A stretch of 64,000 bases of DNA from Myxococcales bacterium (GTDB taxonomy: Bacteria; Myxococcota_A; Bradymonadia; UBA7976; UBA1532): positions 1 through 64,000 of the forward strand of contig JACKDN010000015.1 in assembly GCA_020633465.1 (NCBI GenBank). The letters run 5' to 3'. Each line of letters begins with the position of its first letter. The first letter of the stretch is position 1. The position numbers were made by a program, and so were the translations under genes. The notes under the pieces were generated by a model. That model saw only the letters and a list, made by a program, of their open reading frames with translations. It was not told where the DNA came from and did no database searches. Shown one piece after another: positions 45,180 through 52,768 of the stretch.

Positions 45180-46086
45180 CCAGCGAGGTGGGCGCGGCCG
45201 CGACCGACGCGTCGAGGCGCCGGCTCCAGATGTTCATGTCCTCGAGGCCGCCGCCGATGCGGCAGGACTGCACCATGGTGCCGTGCAGGTCGAAGCCCAG
45301 GCGCTGGAACGCCAGGTTCATGCCGGGCACCCGGGCGCGGGCCAGCGTGAAGGCCGTCGGGTAGCCCAGGTCGCGCAGATCGTCCATCAGATCGCTCAGG
45401 ATGGCCTGCATGTAGCCGCGGCCGCGGTGGCTGGGCCGCGTCGCGCAGTCGGTCAGCTCGGCGGTGCGCGCCGCGCCCACCAGATCGGCGCTGGCGCAGG
45501 CGACGACCGCCTCGCCGTCGCGCACGAGGCGGAAGGGCACGCCCTCCTCGATGGCCGACGCGATGTAGTCGGGCACGCCGCTGGGGGTGGGGTAGTGCTC
45601 GAAGGTGCCGGCGATCAGCTCGGCGATGGCCGGGGCGTCGTCGACGCCGGCGCGGGTGGTGGCGGTGGGCGCGTGGGCGCGCGCCGGCGGCGCGTCGGCC
45701 AGCAGCCGCTGGACGTCGGCGACCGCGTCGGGGCAGGCGAGGGCCGCGCGCTCGGCTTCGCCGAACCAGCCGTGGACGACGCAGTCGGTGTGGCCGGCGT
45801 AGAAGCCGGGGATGCGGGCCTCCTCGCTCAGCCCGGCGGCCTCGAGGCCGGGGCCGAGGGCCGCGGGGGCCAGCACGACGACCCGGCTGCGGTCGCGCGC
45901 GGCGGCCGCGTCGATGAGGGCCTCGCCGAGGGCCTCGCCGTCCACCGACGCGGGCGGGTGGTCGCAGCGCACCCGGTCGGAGTAGAAGTCGTCCTGCACC
46001 CGGACCGGCGCCGGCAGCGAGGGCAGGTCGATCGACAGCGTCTCGCCGCGGGGGCTGGGGTCGGAGGGCGACGGCAGCGCGTCCAT
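45172..46086 (-). CDS. AblB-like beta-lysine N-acetyltransferase (GNAT)
   Basis: A 304-residue GNAT protein matching the putative beta-lysine N6-acetyltransferase AblB, which acetylates beta-lysine to the compatible solute N-acetyl-beta-lysine. The matched stretches are 'IPGFYAGHTDCVV', 'HYPTPSGVPDYI', the acetyl-CoA loop 'TRPSHRGRGYMQAILSDLM', 'TAFTLARARVPGMNLAFQRLGF' and 'MVQSCRIGGGLEDMNIWSR'. The ATG ends at 46086. The usual partner AblA (lysine 2,3-aminomutase, radical SAM) is not in the window, so the substrate may differ or be supplied from elsewhere. It is divergent from an HDAC-family gene across 114 bases that contain two short dyads, suggesting shared control of an acetylase and a deacetylase. 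Confidence 0.82.
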   Translation of the reverse strand: MDALPSPSDPSPRGETLSIDLPSLPAPVRVQDDFYSDRVRCDHPPASVDGEALGEALIDAAAARDRSRVVVLAPAALGPGLEAAGLSEEARIPGFYAGHTDCVVHGWFGEAERAALACPDAVADVQRLLADAPPARAHAPTATTRAGVDDAPAIAELIAGTFEHYPTPSGVPDYIASAIEEGVPFRLVRDGEAVVACASADLVGAARTAELTDCATRPSHRGRGYMQAILSDLMDDLRDLGYPTAFTLARARVPGMNLAFQRLGFDLHGTMVQSCRIGGGLEDMNIWSRRLDASVAAAPTSLAG

Positions 46087-46128
46087 GGGGGTAGTCTCCA
46101 GCCGTTTTCGGGCGCGAAAGCCTAGCGT

Positions 46129-46158
46129 GAACACGGTTCGTGTGCAAATGGTTCGAAC
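46129..46158. promoter_or_regulatory. Paired dyads in the ablB-HDAC divergent promoter region
   Basis: GAAC-ACG-GTTC at 46129-46139 (with ACACG-GTT-CGTGT at 46131-46143 nested over it) and the perfect palindrome GTTCGAAC at 46151-46158 are centred about 20-21 bp apart, two helical turns. Another dyad, TTTCG-GGCG-CGAAA, lies at 46106-46119. Such spacing fits two dimers of one regulator on the same DNA face. The half-site GAAC/GTTC recalls SOS boxes, but the spacing does not match a known LexA box. Confidence 0.4.
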
Positions 46159-46200
46159 GCAATGGACAGGGCGGCGCCCGTGGCCGCCGACGGAGGATCG

Positions 46201-47250
46201 ATGAGCAGCCCGCGGATTCCGGCCTTCTTCAACGAGGTTCAGCTGGCCTTCAAGCCGCTGTACGAGTGGGCGTTCGGCGAGAAGATCGACCACCCCGAGA
46301 CGACGGCGCGGGCCGAGAGCATCCTGACCGCGCTGCAGGCCGAGTCGGCGCTGTTCGACGTGCGGCCGCCCAAGGAGATCCCGCTCGCGGCCCTGCGCAG
46401 CCAGCACAGCCACGCGATGCTGACGCTGTACAACACGGCGCGCACGCTGCCCGAGGGCGAGACCTTCTATCCGATGGTGTTCCCCAACCTGAAGCGGGGG
46501 GCGGGCGATCCGACCAACCTGCACCAGGCCGGGGCGTGGTGCTTCGACTCGGGCACGCCGCTCAACAGCCAGACGTTGACCGCCGCCGAGTGGAGCGCGG
46601 CGTGCGCGCGCGACGCCGCGAGCGCCCTGCGCCACGAGAAGCTGCCGCTGACCTACTCGCTGTCGCGCCCGCCGGGGCACCACGCGACGCGCGACCTGTT
46701 CGGGGGCTACTGCTACTTCAACAACGCCGCGGTCGCCGCGCGCTACCTGCGGCGTTTCGGGCGGGTGGCGGTGGTCGACATCGACTTCCACCACGGCAAC
46801 GGGACGCAGAGCATCTTCGAGCGCGACCCCAAGGTGCTGACGGTGTCGCTGCACGGCGATCCGCGGGAGCACTTCCCGTTCTTCGCGGGGTACGCGCACG
46901 AGACCGGGGCCGGGCCGGGGGAGGGGTACAACCTGAACGTGCCCCTGCCGACCGGCATCGACGGCAAGGTGTACCTCGACGCCCTCGATCGCCACGCGCT
47001 CGCGTCGGTGCGGCACTACGCGCCCGAGTACCTCGTGGTGTCCGCCGGGCTCGACGGCTACCACAAGGATCCGGTGGGGCACTGGGCGCTGACCACCGAG
47101 GACTTCCACGCCATCGGCGAGCGCCTCGGGCGGCTGGGCCTGCCCACCGTCGTGGTGCAGGAGGGCGGCTACCACGCCGAGGATCTGGGCACCAACCTCG
47201 TGGCCGTGCTGCGCGGCCTCCGCGCGGGGCAGTCCGCCGCGGGGCGCTGA
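46201..47250 (+). CDS. HDAC-family deacetylase (acetoin utilisation / acetylpolyamine amidohydrolase-like)
   Basis: A 349-residue zinc deacetylase of the arginase-like HDAC superfamily. Catalytic features are complete: the His160-His161 dyad in 'RPPGHHATRD', zinc ligands Asp195 and His197 in 'VVDIDFHHGNGTQ', Asp285 in 'SAGLDGYHKDP' and the Tyr of 'EGGYHAEDL'. The start at 46201 has GGAGG four to five bases upstream; an ATG at 46162 has none. Bacterial members remove acetyl groups from polyamines, acetyl-lysine or related amines. The divergent neighbour is an amine acetyltransferase and a sirtuin lies two genes downstream. The N-terminus 'FNEVQLAFKPLYEW' is longer than AcuC and closer to the polyamine branch, by eye only. 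Confidence 0.88.
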   Translation: MSSPRIPAFFNEVQLAFKPLYEWAFGEKIDHPETTARAESILTALQAESALFDVRPPKEIPLAALRSQHSHAMLTLYNTARTLPEGETFYPMVFPNLKRGAGDPTNLHQAGAWCFDSGTPLNSQTLTAAEWSAACARDAASALRHEKLPLTYSLSRPPGHHATRDLFGGYCYFNNAAVAARYLRRFGRVAVVDIDFHHGNGTQSIFERDPKVLTVSLHGDPREHFPFFAGYAHETGAGPGEGYNLNVPLPTGIDGKVYLDALDRHALASVRHYAPEYLVVSAGLDGYHKDPVGHWALTTEDFHAIGERLGRLGLPTVVVQEGGYHAEDLGTNLVAVLRGLRAGQSAAGR

Positions 47251-47318
47251 GCCGTCGCCCGCCTCCCGAACGCGACTTTTGCAGGCAATCCCGAGTCGTG
47301 TTCGGTATAAACCCCGAC

Positions 47319-47336
47319 TGAATGAGCATTCACTCA
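47319..47336. promoter_or_regulatory. FadR-like (TetR type) operator upstream of the acyl-CoA dehydrogenase gene
   Basis: TGAATGAGCATTCACTCA matches the Bacillus-type FadR consensus TGAATGAMTANTCATTCA at 16 of 18 positions, scored by hand. It contains a perfect inner dyad TGAATG-AG-CATTCA. A TATAAA at 47306-47311 just upstream may be the -10 element. The site lies 45-62 bases ahead of a beta-oxidation-type dehydrogenase gene, where a long-chain acyl-CoA-responsive TetR repressor would be expected. No such repressor gene is in the window. Confidence 0.55.
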
Positions 47337-47380
47337 ATCGGGCCGGCCGACCGCCGGCCCCCGGCCAACGGGTGCGACCG

Positions 47381-49144
47381 ATGCAGATCTACAAGGCCCC
47401 CATCGACGACATGCGCTTCATCCTCGAGGCCTTCGGCTACGACGAGCTGGTCGGCAGCCTGCCGGACTACGAGGCCTTCGACCTCGAGACGGTGACCGCG
47501 ATCCTCAAGGAGAGCGGCAAGTTCTGCACCAACGAGATGCTGCCGCTGAACCGCAAGGGCGATCAGGAGGGGCTGACCTACGACCCCGAGACGTCCAGCG
47601 TCACGCTGCCCGAGGGCTTCAAGGCGCTCTACGCCAAGTTCGTCGAGAGCGGCTTCGCCGGCATCGCCCACCCCGAAGAGTTCGGCGGCGGCGGCGGCCC
47701 CGCCACGCTGGCCCTGATGCTCAGCGAGATGGCCACCGCCACCAACAAGAGCTTCTCGATGTGCCCCGGCCTGACGCACGGCCTCGTCGAGGCGCTGCTG
47801 CACTTCGGCACCGACCAGCAGAAGAAGGACTACCTGCCCAAGCTGGTGTCGGGCGAGTGGTCGGGCACGATGTGCCTCACCGAGCCCCAGTGCGGCACCG
47901 ATCTGGGCCTCGTGTCGACGAAGGCGATCCCCGAGGGCGATCACTACAAGCTGACCGGCACCAAGATCTGGATCACCTTCGGCGAGCACGACCTGACCGA
48001 GAACATCGTGCACCTGGTGCTGGCGCGCCTGCCCGACGCCCCCCCGGGCATCAAGGGCATCAGCACCTTCCTGGTGCCGAAGTTCACGCTCGACGGCCGC
48101 CGCAACCCGGTCTTCTGCACCGGCCTCGAGCACAAGATGGGCATCCACGCGTCGCCCACCTGCGTGATCAACCTCGAGGACGCCGAGGGCTACCTCGTCG
48201 GCCAGCCCCACAAGGGCATGCGCGCGATGTTCGTGATGATGAACGCGGCGCGCATCAGCGTGGGCCTCGAGGGCGTGGCGCTCGGTGAGATCGCCTACCA
48301 GACCGCGCTGGCCTTCGCGAAGGATCGCCGGCAGAGCCGCTCGCTCGACCGCGCCAAGCAGGACAAGGACGCCGCGGCCGACAACATCCTGGTGCACCCG
48401 GACGTGCGGCGCATGCTGCTGAACGTCAAGTCGACCACCGAGGGCATGCGCGGGCTGGCCTACTGGGTCGGCATGCACATGGACATCTCGCAGCACCACC
48501 CGGACGAGGCCACGCGGCAGAAGTCGGACGACTTCGTCGCGCTGCTCACGCCCATCGTGAAGTCGTTCTGCACCGAGCGCGGCTTCGCGAACGTCAGCGA
48601 GGCGATGCAGGTGACCGGCGGCGCCGGCTACACCACCGACTGGTCGATCGAGCAGTACATGCGCGACGCGCGCATCGCGATGATCTACGAGGGCACGAAC
48701 CACATCCAGGCGCTCGACCTGGTGGGCCGCAAGCTGCCCCAGGCCAACGGCCGCCTCATCAAGGGCTTCGTCGACGAGATCAAGCGCTTCATCGGCGAGC
48801 ACAAGGAGGACGAGTCGCTCGCCGAGTTCCTCGGGCCGCTGAAGGACGCCAGCAAGACCCTCGGCGAGGTCACGATGCAGCTCGCGATGAAGGGCATGCA
48901 GGATCCCGAGGAGGCCGCGGCCGTCGCGAGCAACTACCTCAACCTGTTCGGCCTGACGGCCCTGGCCTACATCTGGGCGCACCAGGTGGCGGCGTGCATC
49001 GGCAAGGAGGGCCGCTTCTACCGGTCGAAGATCAAGACCGCGCGGTACTTCTACAACATGATCCTGCCCGAGAGCGCCGGCCTGGTCGCCATCATCTCGA
49101 AGGGCAAGGACCACATGATGGCGTTCGAGGTCGACGAGCTGTGA
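47381..49144 (+). CDS. Acyl-CoA dehydrogenase, DmdC/FadE5-type
   Basis: A 587-residue flavin-dependent acyl-CoA dehydrogenase with the N-terminal and C-terminal extensions of the DmdC/FadE5 branch. The N-terminus 'MQIYKAPIDDMRFILEAF' is the typical lead-in of that branch. The core contains 'MCLTEPQCGTDLGLV', 'WITFGEHDL', 'GLEHKMGIHASPTC' and the catalytic loop 'MIYEGTNHIQALDL' with the expected Glu base. The C-terminal 170 residues form the extra helical domain. The ATG at 47381 is chosen because the product then starts at the conserved MxxY-KAP motif. It would catalyse the first beta-oxidation step on an unknown acyl-CoA. An upstream FadR-like operator supports fatty-acid control. A sirtuin gene follows after 13 bases. 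Confidence 0.93.
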   Translation: MQIYKAPIDDMRFILEAFGYDELVGSLPDYEAFDLETVTAILKESGKFCTNEMLPLNRKGDQEGLTYDPETSSVTLPEGFKALYAKFVESGFAGIAHPEEFGGGGGPATLALMLSEMATATNKSFSMCPGLTHGLVEALLHFGTDQQKKDYLPKLVSGEWSGTMCLTEPQCGTDLGLVSTKAIPEGDHYKLTGTKIWITFGEHDLTENIVHLVLARLPDAPPGIKGISTFLVPKFTLDGRRNPVFCTGLEHKMGIHASPTCVINLEDAEGYLVGQPHKGMRAMFVMMNAARISVGLEGVALGEIAYQTALAFAKDRRQSRSLDRAKQDKDAAADNILVHPDVRRMLLNVKSTTEGMRGLAYWVGMHMDISQHHPDEATRQKSDDFVALLTPIVKSFCTERGFANVSEAMQVTGGAGYTTDWSIEQYMRDARIAMIYEGTNHIQALDLVGRKLPQANGRLIKGFVDEIKRFIGEHKEDESLAEFLGPLKDASKTLGEVTMQLAMKGMQDPEEAAAVASNYLNLFGLTALAYIWAHQVAACIGKEGRFYRSKIKTARYFYNMILPESAGLVAIISKGKDHMMAFEVDEL

Positions 49145-49157
49145 CATAGTGCCGGGC

Positions 49158-49868
49158 ATGCGTGATCCCGACACCGTGCCCGACATCCGCGACTTCCGCC
49201 GCGTCGTCTTCTTCACCGGGGCGGGCATGTCGGCCGAGTCCGGCGTGCCCACCTACCGCGGCCAGGGCGGCATCTGGAAGCAGTACGATTACGCGTCGTA
49301 CGCCTGCCAGGACGCCTTCGACGCCGATCCCGCCAAGGTGTGGGACTTCCACAACTACCGCCGAAAGCTGGTGGCCGCCTGCGAGCCGAACGCGGGGCAC
49401 GGCCTGATCGCGCGGTGCGAAGAGGCGCTGCCTCACGTCACGGTGGTCACCCAGAACATCGACGGCCTGCACCAGCGCGCGGGCAGCCGCACGGTGCACG
49501 AGCTGCACGGCAGCCTGTGGCGCGTGCGCTGCGGCGACGAGCGGCTGCTCAGCTTCGACGTGCCCTTCGAGGGGCGGCGGGCGGACGGCCGCTGGTGGCG
49601 GCCGGACATCGTGTGGTTCGGCGACGCCCTGCGCGCGGACGTCATCCAGGCGTCCGTCGAGGCCATCGAGCGCTGCGATCTGCTGGTGTCGATCGGCACG
49701 TCGGCGGTGGTGTACCCGGCCGCCCAGCTGCCGCTGCTGGCGCGCCGCGCGGGCGCCACGATGATCGAGATCAACCCCGACGAGACGCCGGTGTCCGACG
49801 CCTACGACCTGTGCCTGCGCGGCACGGCGACCGACATGCTCGGCCGCCTGTGCCGCAACCTGGACTAG
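49158..49868 (+). CDS. Sirtuin (SIR2/CobB-like) lacking the zinc tetracysteine site
   Basis: A 236-residue NAD-dependent protein deacylase. Core motifs: 'FFTGAGMSAESGVPTYRG' (21-34), 'TQNIDGLHQRAG' (99-109), the catalytic His117 in 'HELHGSL', 'DIVWFGD' and 'VSIGTSAVVYPA'. The zinc ribbon is reduced: only Cys125 remains of four, so it belongs to the zinc-less class. At the pocket position that reads Y-x-x-R in SIRT5/CobB the sequence is His65-N-Y-Arg68, half conserved, so acyl preference is unclear. The ATG at 49158 is chosen over a GTG three codons earlier. It lies 13 bases after an acyl-CoA dehydrogenase gene, so it probably shares its transcript and counters acylation of metabolic enzymes. 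Confidence 0.9.
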   Translation: MRDPDTVPDIRDFRRVVFFTGAGMSAESGVPTYRGQGGIWKQYDYASYACQDAFDADPAKVWDFHNYRRKLVAACEPNAGHGLIARCEEALPHVTVVTQNIDGLHQRAGSRTVHELHGSLWRVRCGDERLLSFDVPFEGRRADGRWWRPDIVWFGDALRADVIQASVEAIERCDLLVSIGTSAVVYPAAQLPLLARRAGATMIEINPDETPVSDAYDLCLRGTATDMLGRLCRNLD

Positions 49869-49878
49869 CTTCCGCTCG

Positions 49879-52686
49879 TCAGGCCGGCGCGTCGGCGGCG
49901 GCCGCCTTCTTCTTGCGCGGCGCCCGCTTCTTCTTGGGCGCCGGCTCGGGCTCCTCGGCGGCGGGCGCCTCGGGCGCGCCGCCGAAGCGGAACGCGAACT
50001 CGCCCGCCTCGTCGAGCCCGATCCACAGCACGTCCGGCATCGCGCCCTCGGCCATCTCTTCGAGGATGGCCGTCGAGATGCGCGGCAGCAGGTTGCCGTT
50101 GATGATGTGGTCGATGTTGCGCGCGCCCGTCTCGACCACCGTGCAGCGGTCGGCGATGGCGGTGACGACCGCCTCGTCCACGTCCAGCCGCATCTTCTGG
50201 CTCTCGGCCAGGCGGTCGGCCACGTGCCCGAGCTTCAGCCGCACGATGTCGGCCATGACCTCGGCGCCGATCGTGTAGAAGGGCACGATCGTCATGCGCG
50301 CCAGCAGGGCCGGCTTGAAGTGCTTGCTCAGGATGGGGCGGATCTTCTCGGCCAGCGTCTCGGCGTCCGGCCGGTCGTCGCGCTGGCTGAGCTTGGTGAT
50401 CACGTCCGTCGCCAGGTTGCTGGTGAGGAAGATCACCGTGTCCTTGAAGTCGATGACCCGGCCCTCGCCGTCGGCCAGCATGCCCTTGTCGAACACCTGG
50501 TAGAACAGGTTCAGCACCTCGGGGTGGGCCTTCTCGACCTCGTCGAGCAGGACGCACGAGTACGGGCGCTGGCGCACCGCCTCGGTCAAGACGCCGCCCT
50601 CGCCGTAGCCCACGTAGCCGGGCGGGCTGCCGATCAGGCGCGAGACGGTGTGTTTCTCTTGGAACTCCGACATGTTGATCGTGGTGAGGAAGCGCTCGCC
50701 GCCGAACAGCAGATCGGCCACGGCCAGCGCGGTCTCGGTCTTGCCGACGCCGCTGGGGCCGACGAAGAGGAACACGCCGATCGGGGTCTTCGGGTTCTTC
50801 AGGCCCGCCTTGGCCGCGCGCACGCGTGTCGCGGTGGCCTCGAGCGCCTGGGGCTGGCCCTTGATGCGCTCGCCCATGCGATCCTCGAGGTGCAGCAGCG
50901 CGCCGGCCTCGTCGCGGATCATCTTGCCCAGGGGGATGCCGGTCCAGTCGCTGACCACCCGGCCGATGACCTCGGGCGTCACCTCGACGCTGATCAGCGG
51001 ATCGCGCCCCTGCAGCGCCCGCAGCTCGGCCAGCGCCTCCTTCAGGATGCCCTGCTGCTCGGCGACGGCCTTCTCGCGGTCGGCCTCGGGATCGGCGGCC
51101 TCCGCGTCGCCCTCGGCGTCTTCGCCCTCGGCCTGCAGTTCGTCGAGGCGCTTGCGCGCGGCGAGCACCGCGTTCGCCTTCTCGAGCTCCTCCTCCCACA
51201 GCGCGTGGACTTCCTTGCAGCGCGCCTCGGCCTGCGTGATGGCCTCGGCCAGCTCGCCCAGGCGCTCGTCCACCGGCACCGCGCACGACGCCGCGTCGCG
51301 CTGCAGCACCGCCCGCTCGCGCTCCAGCGTGGCGATCGACCGCTCCAGATCGTCCAGCTCGGCCGGCTTGCTGGTCAGCGCCACCCGCACGCGCGCGGCG
51401 GCGGTGTCGACCAGATCGATGCCCTTGTCCGGGTGCTGCCGCCCCGAGATGTAGCGCGACCCCAGCTCGGCCGCGGCGCGCAGCGCGTCGTCGCGGATGA
51501 TCACCCCGTGCGCGGCCTCGTAACGCTCGCGCAGCCCGCGCAGCATGCTGGCGGTGGCCTCGACGCCCGGCTCGTCCAGCTTCACCAGCTGGAAGCGCCG
51601 CGACAGCGCGGCGTCCTTCTCGAAGTACTTCTTGTACTCCGACCAGGTGGTGGCGGCGATCGTCCGCAGCTCGCCGCGCGCCAGGGCCGGCTTCAGCATG
51701 TTGGCCGCGTCGCTGCCGCCCTTCTGCGCGCCCGCGCCGATCAGCGTGTGGGCCTCGTCGATGAACAGGATGATCGGCACCGGCGAGGCCTTGACCTCGT
51801 CGATCACCTTCTTCAGCCGCGCCTCGAACTCGCCCTTCACGCCCGCGCCCGCCTGCAGCAGGCCCAGGTCGAGGCCGATCAGCTCGACGTGCTTCAACAC
51901 GTCGGGCACGTCGCCCTCGACGATGCGCACGGCCAGGCCCTCGACCAACGCCGTCTTCCCGACGCCGGCCTCGCCGACGATGATCGGGTTGTTCTTCCGC
52001 CGCCGCGCCAGGATGTCGACCATCTGGCGGATCTCGCGGTCGCGCCCGAACACGGGATCGATGCCGTCCTCGCGCGCTCGCTGCGTGTAGTTCATCGCGT
52101 AGCGCGCCAGGGCCGAGTCGTCCGCCGCGCCGCCGTGCGGCCGCGCGCCCGGCCCTCCGCCCGCCGGGGCGGCCGTCGCCTGGCTGAACGAGCTGGCCGG
52201 CGCGCCCGCGCTCTCGCCGCTCTCGGCGATGATGTCGAGCAGCTTGATGTGCAGCTCGTGCTCGGGGATGGCCTGCAGCTGATCCAGCCACCCGCCGCTG
52301 CCGTAGGCGTCGGGGTTCTCGAGCAGCGTCAGCGCGAAGATGCCCGAGCGGATGCGCGGCTGGTCGAGGTTGACCGACGCGATCATCCAGCTGCGCTCGA
52401 TCGCGCGGATCAGCGTCGGGCTGAACACGGGCCGGCCGGTGTTGCCGGTGCGGAAGAGCTCGAGCTGCTCGTTGAGCGCGCGCTCGAGCCGCCCGATGTC
52501 CCGCTCGAAGTAGCGGAAGATGGGCCGCAGATCACTCTTGGGATCGTCCAGCAGCGTCAGCAGGTAGTGCTCGACGGTCACCTCGTAGTGGCCGCGGTTG
52601 ATGCACTGGGAGGCGGCCGTCTCGAGCGCCGACTTGCAGGTCGGGTTCAGCAGACCGATGAGCGACTTCAGGTTCGTCGTTGCCAT
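49879..52686 (-). CDS. tssH: Type VI secretion AAA+ ATPase TssH (ClpV)
   Basis: A 935-residue ClpV-type unfoldase that disassembles the contracted T6SS sheath. The N-domain (1-155) has the ClpV features 'HYEVTVEHYLLTLLDD' and 'SWMIASVNLDQPRIRSGI' that distinguish it from ClpB. AAA-1 has Walker A 'GEAGVGKT' (238-245) and Walker B 'ILFIDEAH'; AAA-2 has Walker A 'GPSGVGKT' near residue 640 and Walker B 'VLLDEVEKA'. The coiled middle region contains an extra acidic stretch 'EGEDAEGDAEAADPEAD'. The C-terminus ends in a Lys/Ala/Pro tail ('KKKRAPRKKKAAAA') not seen in typical TssH. No other tss gene is in the window, so the rest of the apparatus is elsewhere or lies on a scattered locus. Confidence 0.93.
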   Translation of the reverse strand: MATTNLKSLIGLLNPTCKSALETAASQCINRGHYEVTVEHYLLTLLDDPKSDLRPIFRYFERDIGRLERALNEQLELFRTGNTGRPVFSPTLIRAIERSWMIASVNLDQPRIRSGIFALTLLENPDAYGSGGWLDQLQAIPEHELHIKLLDIIAESGESAGAPASSFSQATAAPAGGGPGARPHGGAADDSALARYAMNYTQRAREDGIDPVFGRDREIRQMVDILARRRKNNPIIVGEAGVGKTALVEGLAVRIVEGDVPDVLKHVELIGLDLGLLQAGAGVKGEFEARLKKVIDEVKASPVPIILFIDEAHTLIGAGAQKGGSDAANMLKPALARGELRTIAATTWSEYKKYFEKDAALSRRFQLVKLDEPGVEATASMLRGLRERYEAAHGVIIRDDALRAAAELGSRYISGRQHPDKGIDLVDTAAARVRVALTSKPAELDDLERSIATLERERAVLQRDAASCAVPVDERLGELAEAITQAEARCKEVHALWEEELEKANAVLAARKRLDELQAEGEDAEGDAEAADPEADREKAVAEQQGILKEALAELRALQGRDPLISVEVTPEVIGRVVSDWTGIPLGKMIRDEAGALLHLEDRMGERIKGQPQALEATATRVRAAKAGLKNPKTPIGVFLFVGPSGVGKTETALAVADLLFGGERFLTTINMSEFQEKHTVSRLIGSPPGYVGYGEGGVLTEAVRQRPYSCVLLDEVEKAHPEVLNLFYQVFDKGMLADGEGRVIDFKDTVIFLTSNLATDVITKLSQRDDRPDAETLAEKIRPILSKHFKPALLARMTIVPFYTIGAEVMADIVRLKLGHVADRLAESQKMRLDVDEAVVTAIADRCTVVETGARNIDHIINGNLLPRISTAILEEMAEGAMPDVLWIGLDEAGEFAFRFGGAPEAPAAEEPEPAPKKKRAPRKKKAAAADAPA

Positions 52687-52733
52687 GACTCGAGATCGGG
52701 TTGAGGGCGTGCGCCGGTTGTAACACGGGGCGG

Positions 52734-52761
52734 GGCGCGACGGGGAAGGGCTCGTCGCGCC
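52734..52761 (-). terminator. Strong GC hairpin after the YdjY gene
   Basis: GGCGCGACG at 52734-52742 and CGTCGCGCC at 52753-52761 form a perfect 9-bp stem with a 10-base loop. It begins eight bases beyond the YdjY-family stop on the minus strand and lies in the tssH upstream region, so it would separate the methyltransferase-YdjY transcript from tssH. There is no U-tract. Confidence 0.55.
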
Positions 52762-52768
52762 GCGGACG

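Noticed and set aside
46129..46158. LexA (SOS) box upstream of the HDAC gene
   Set aside because: The half-sites fit but the three-base and zero-base spacings do not match known LexA operators, and neither neighbour is an SOS gene.
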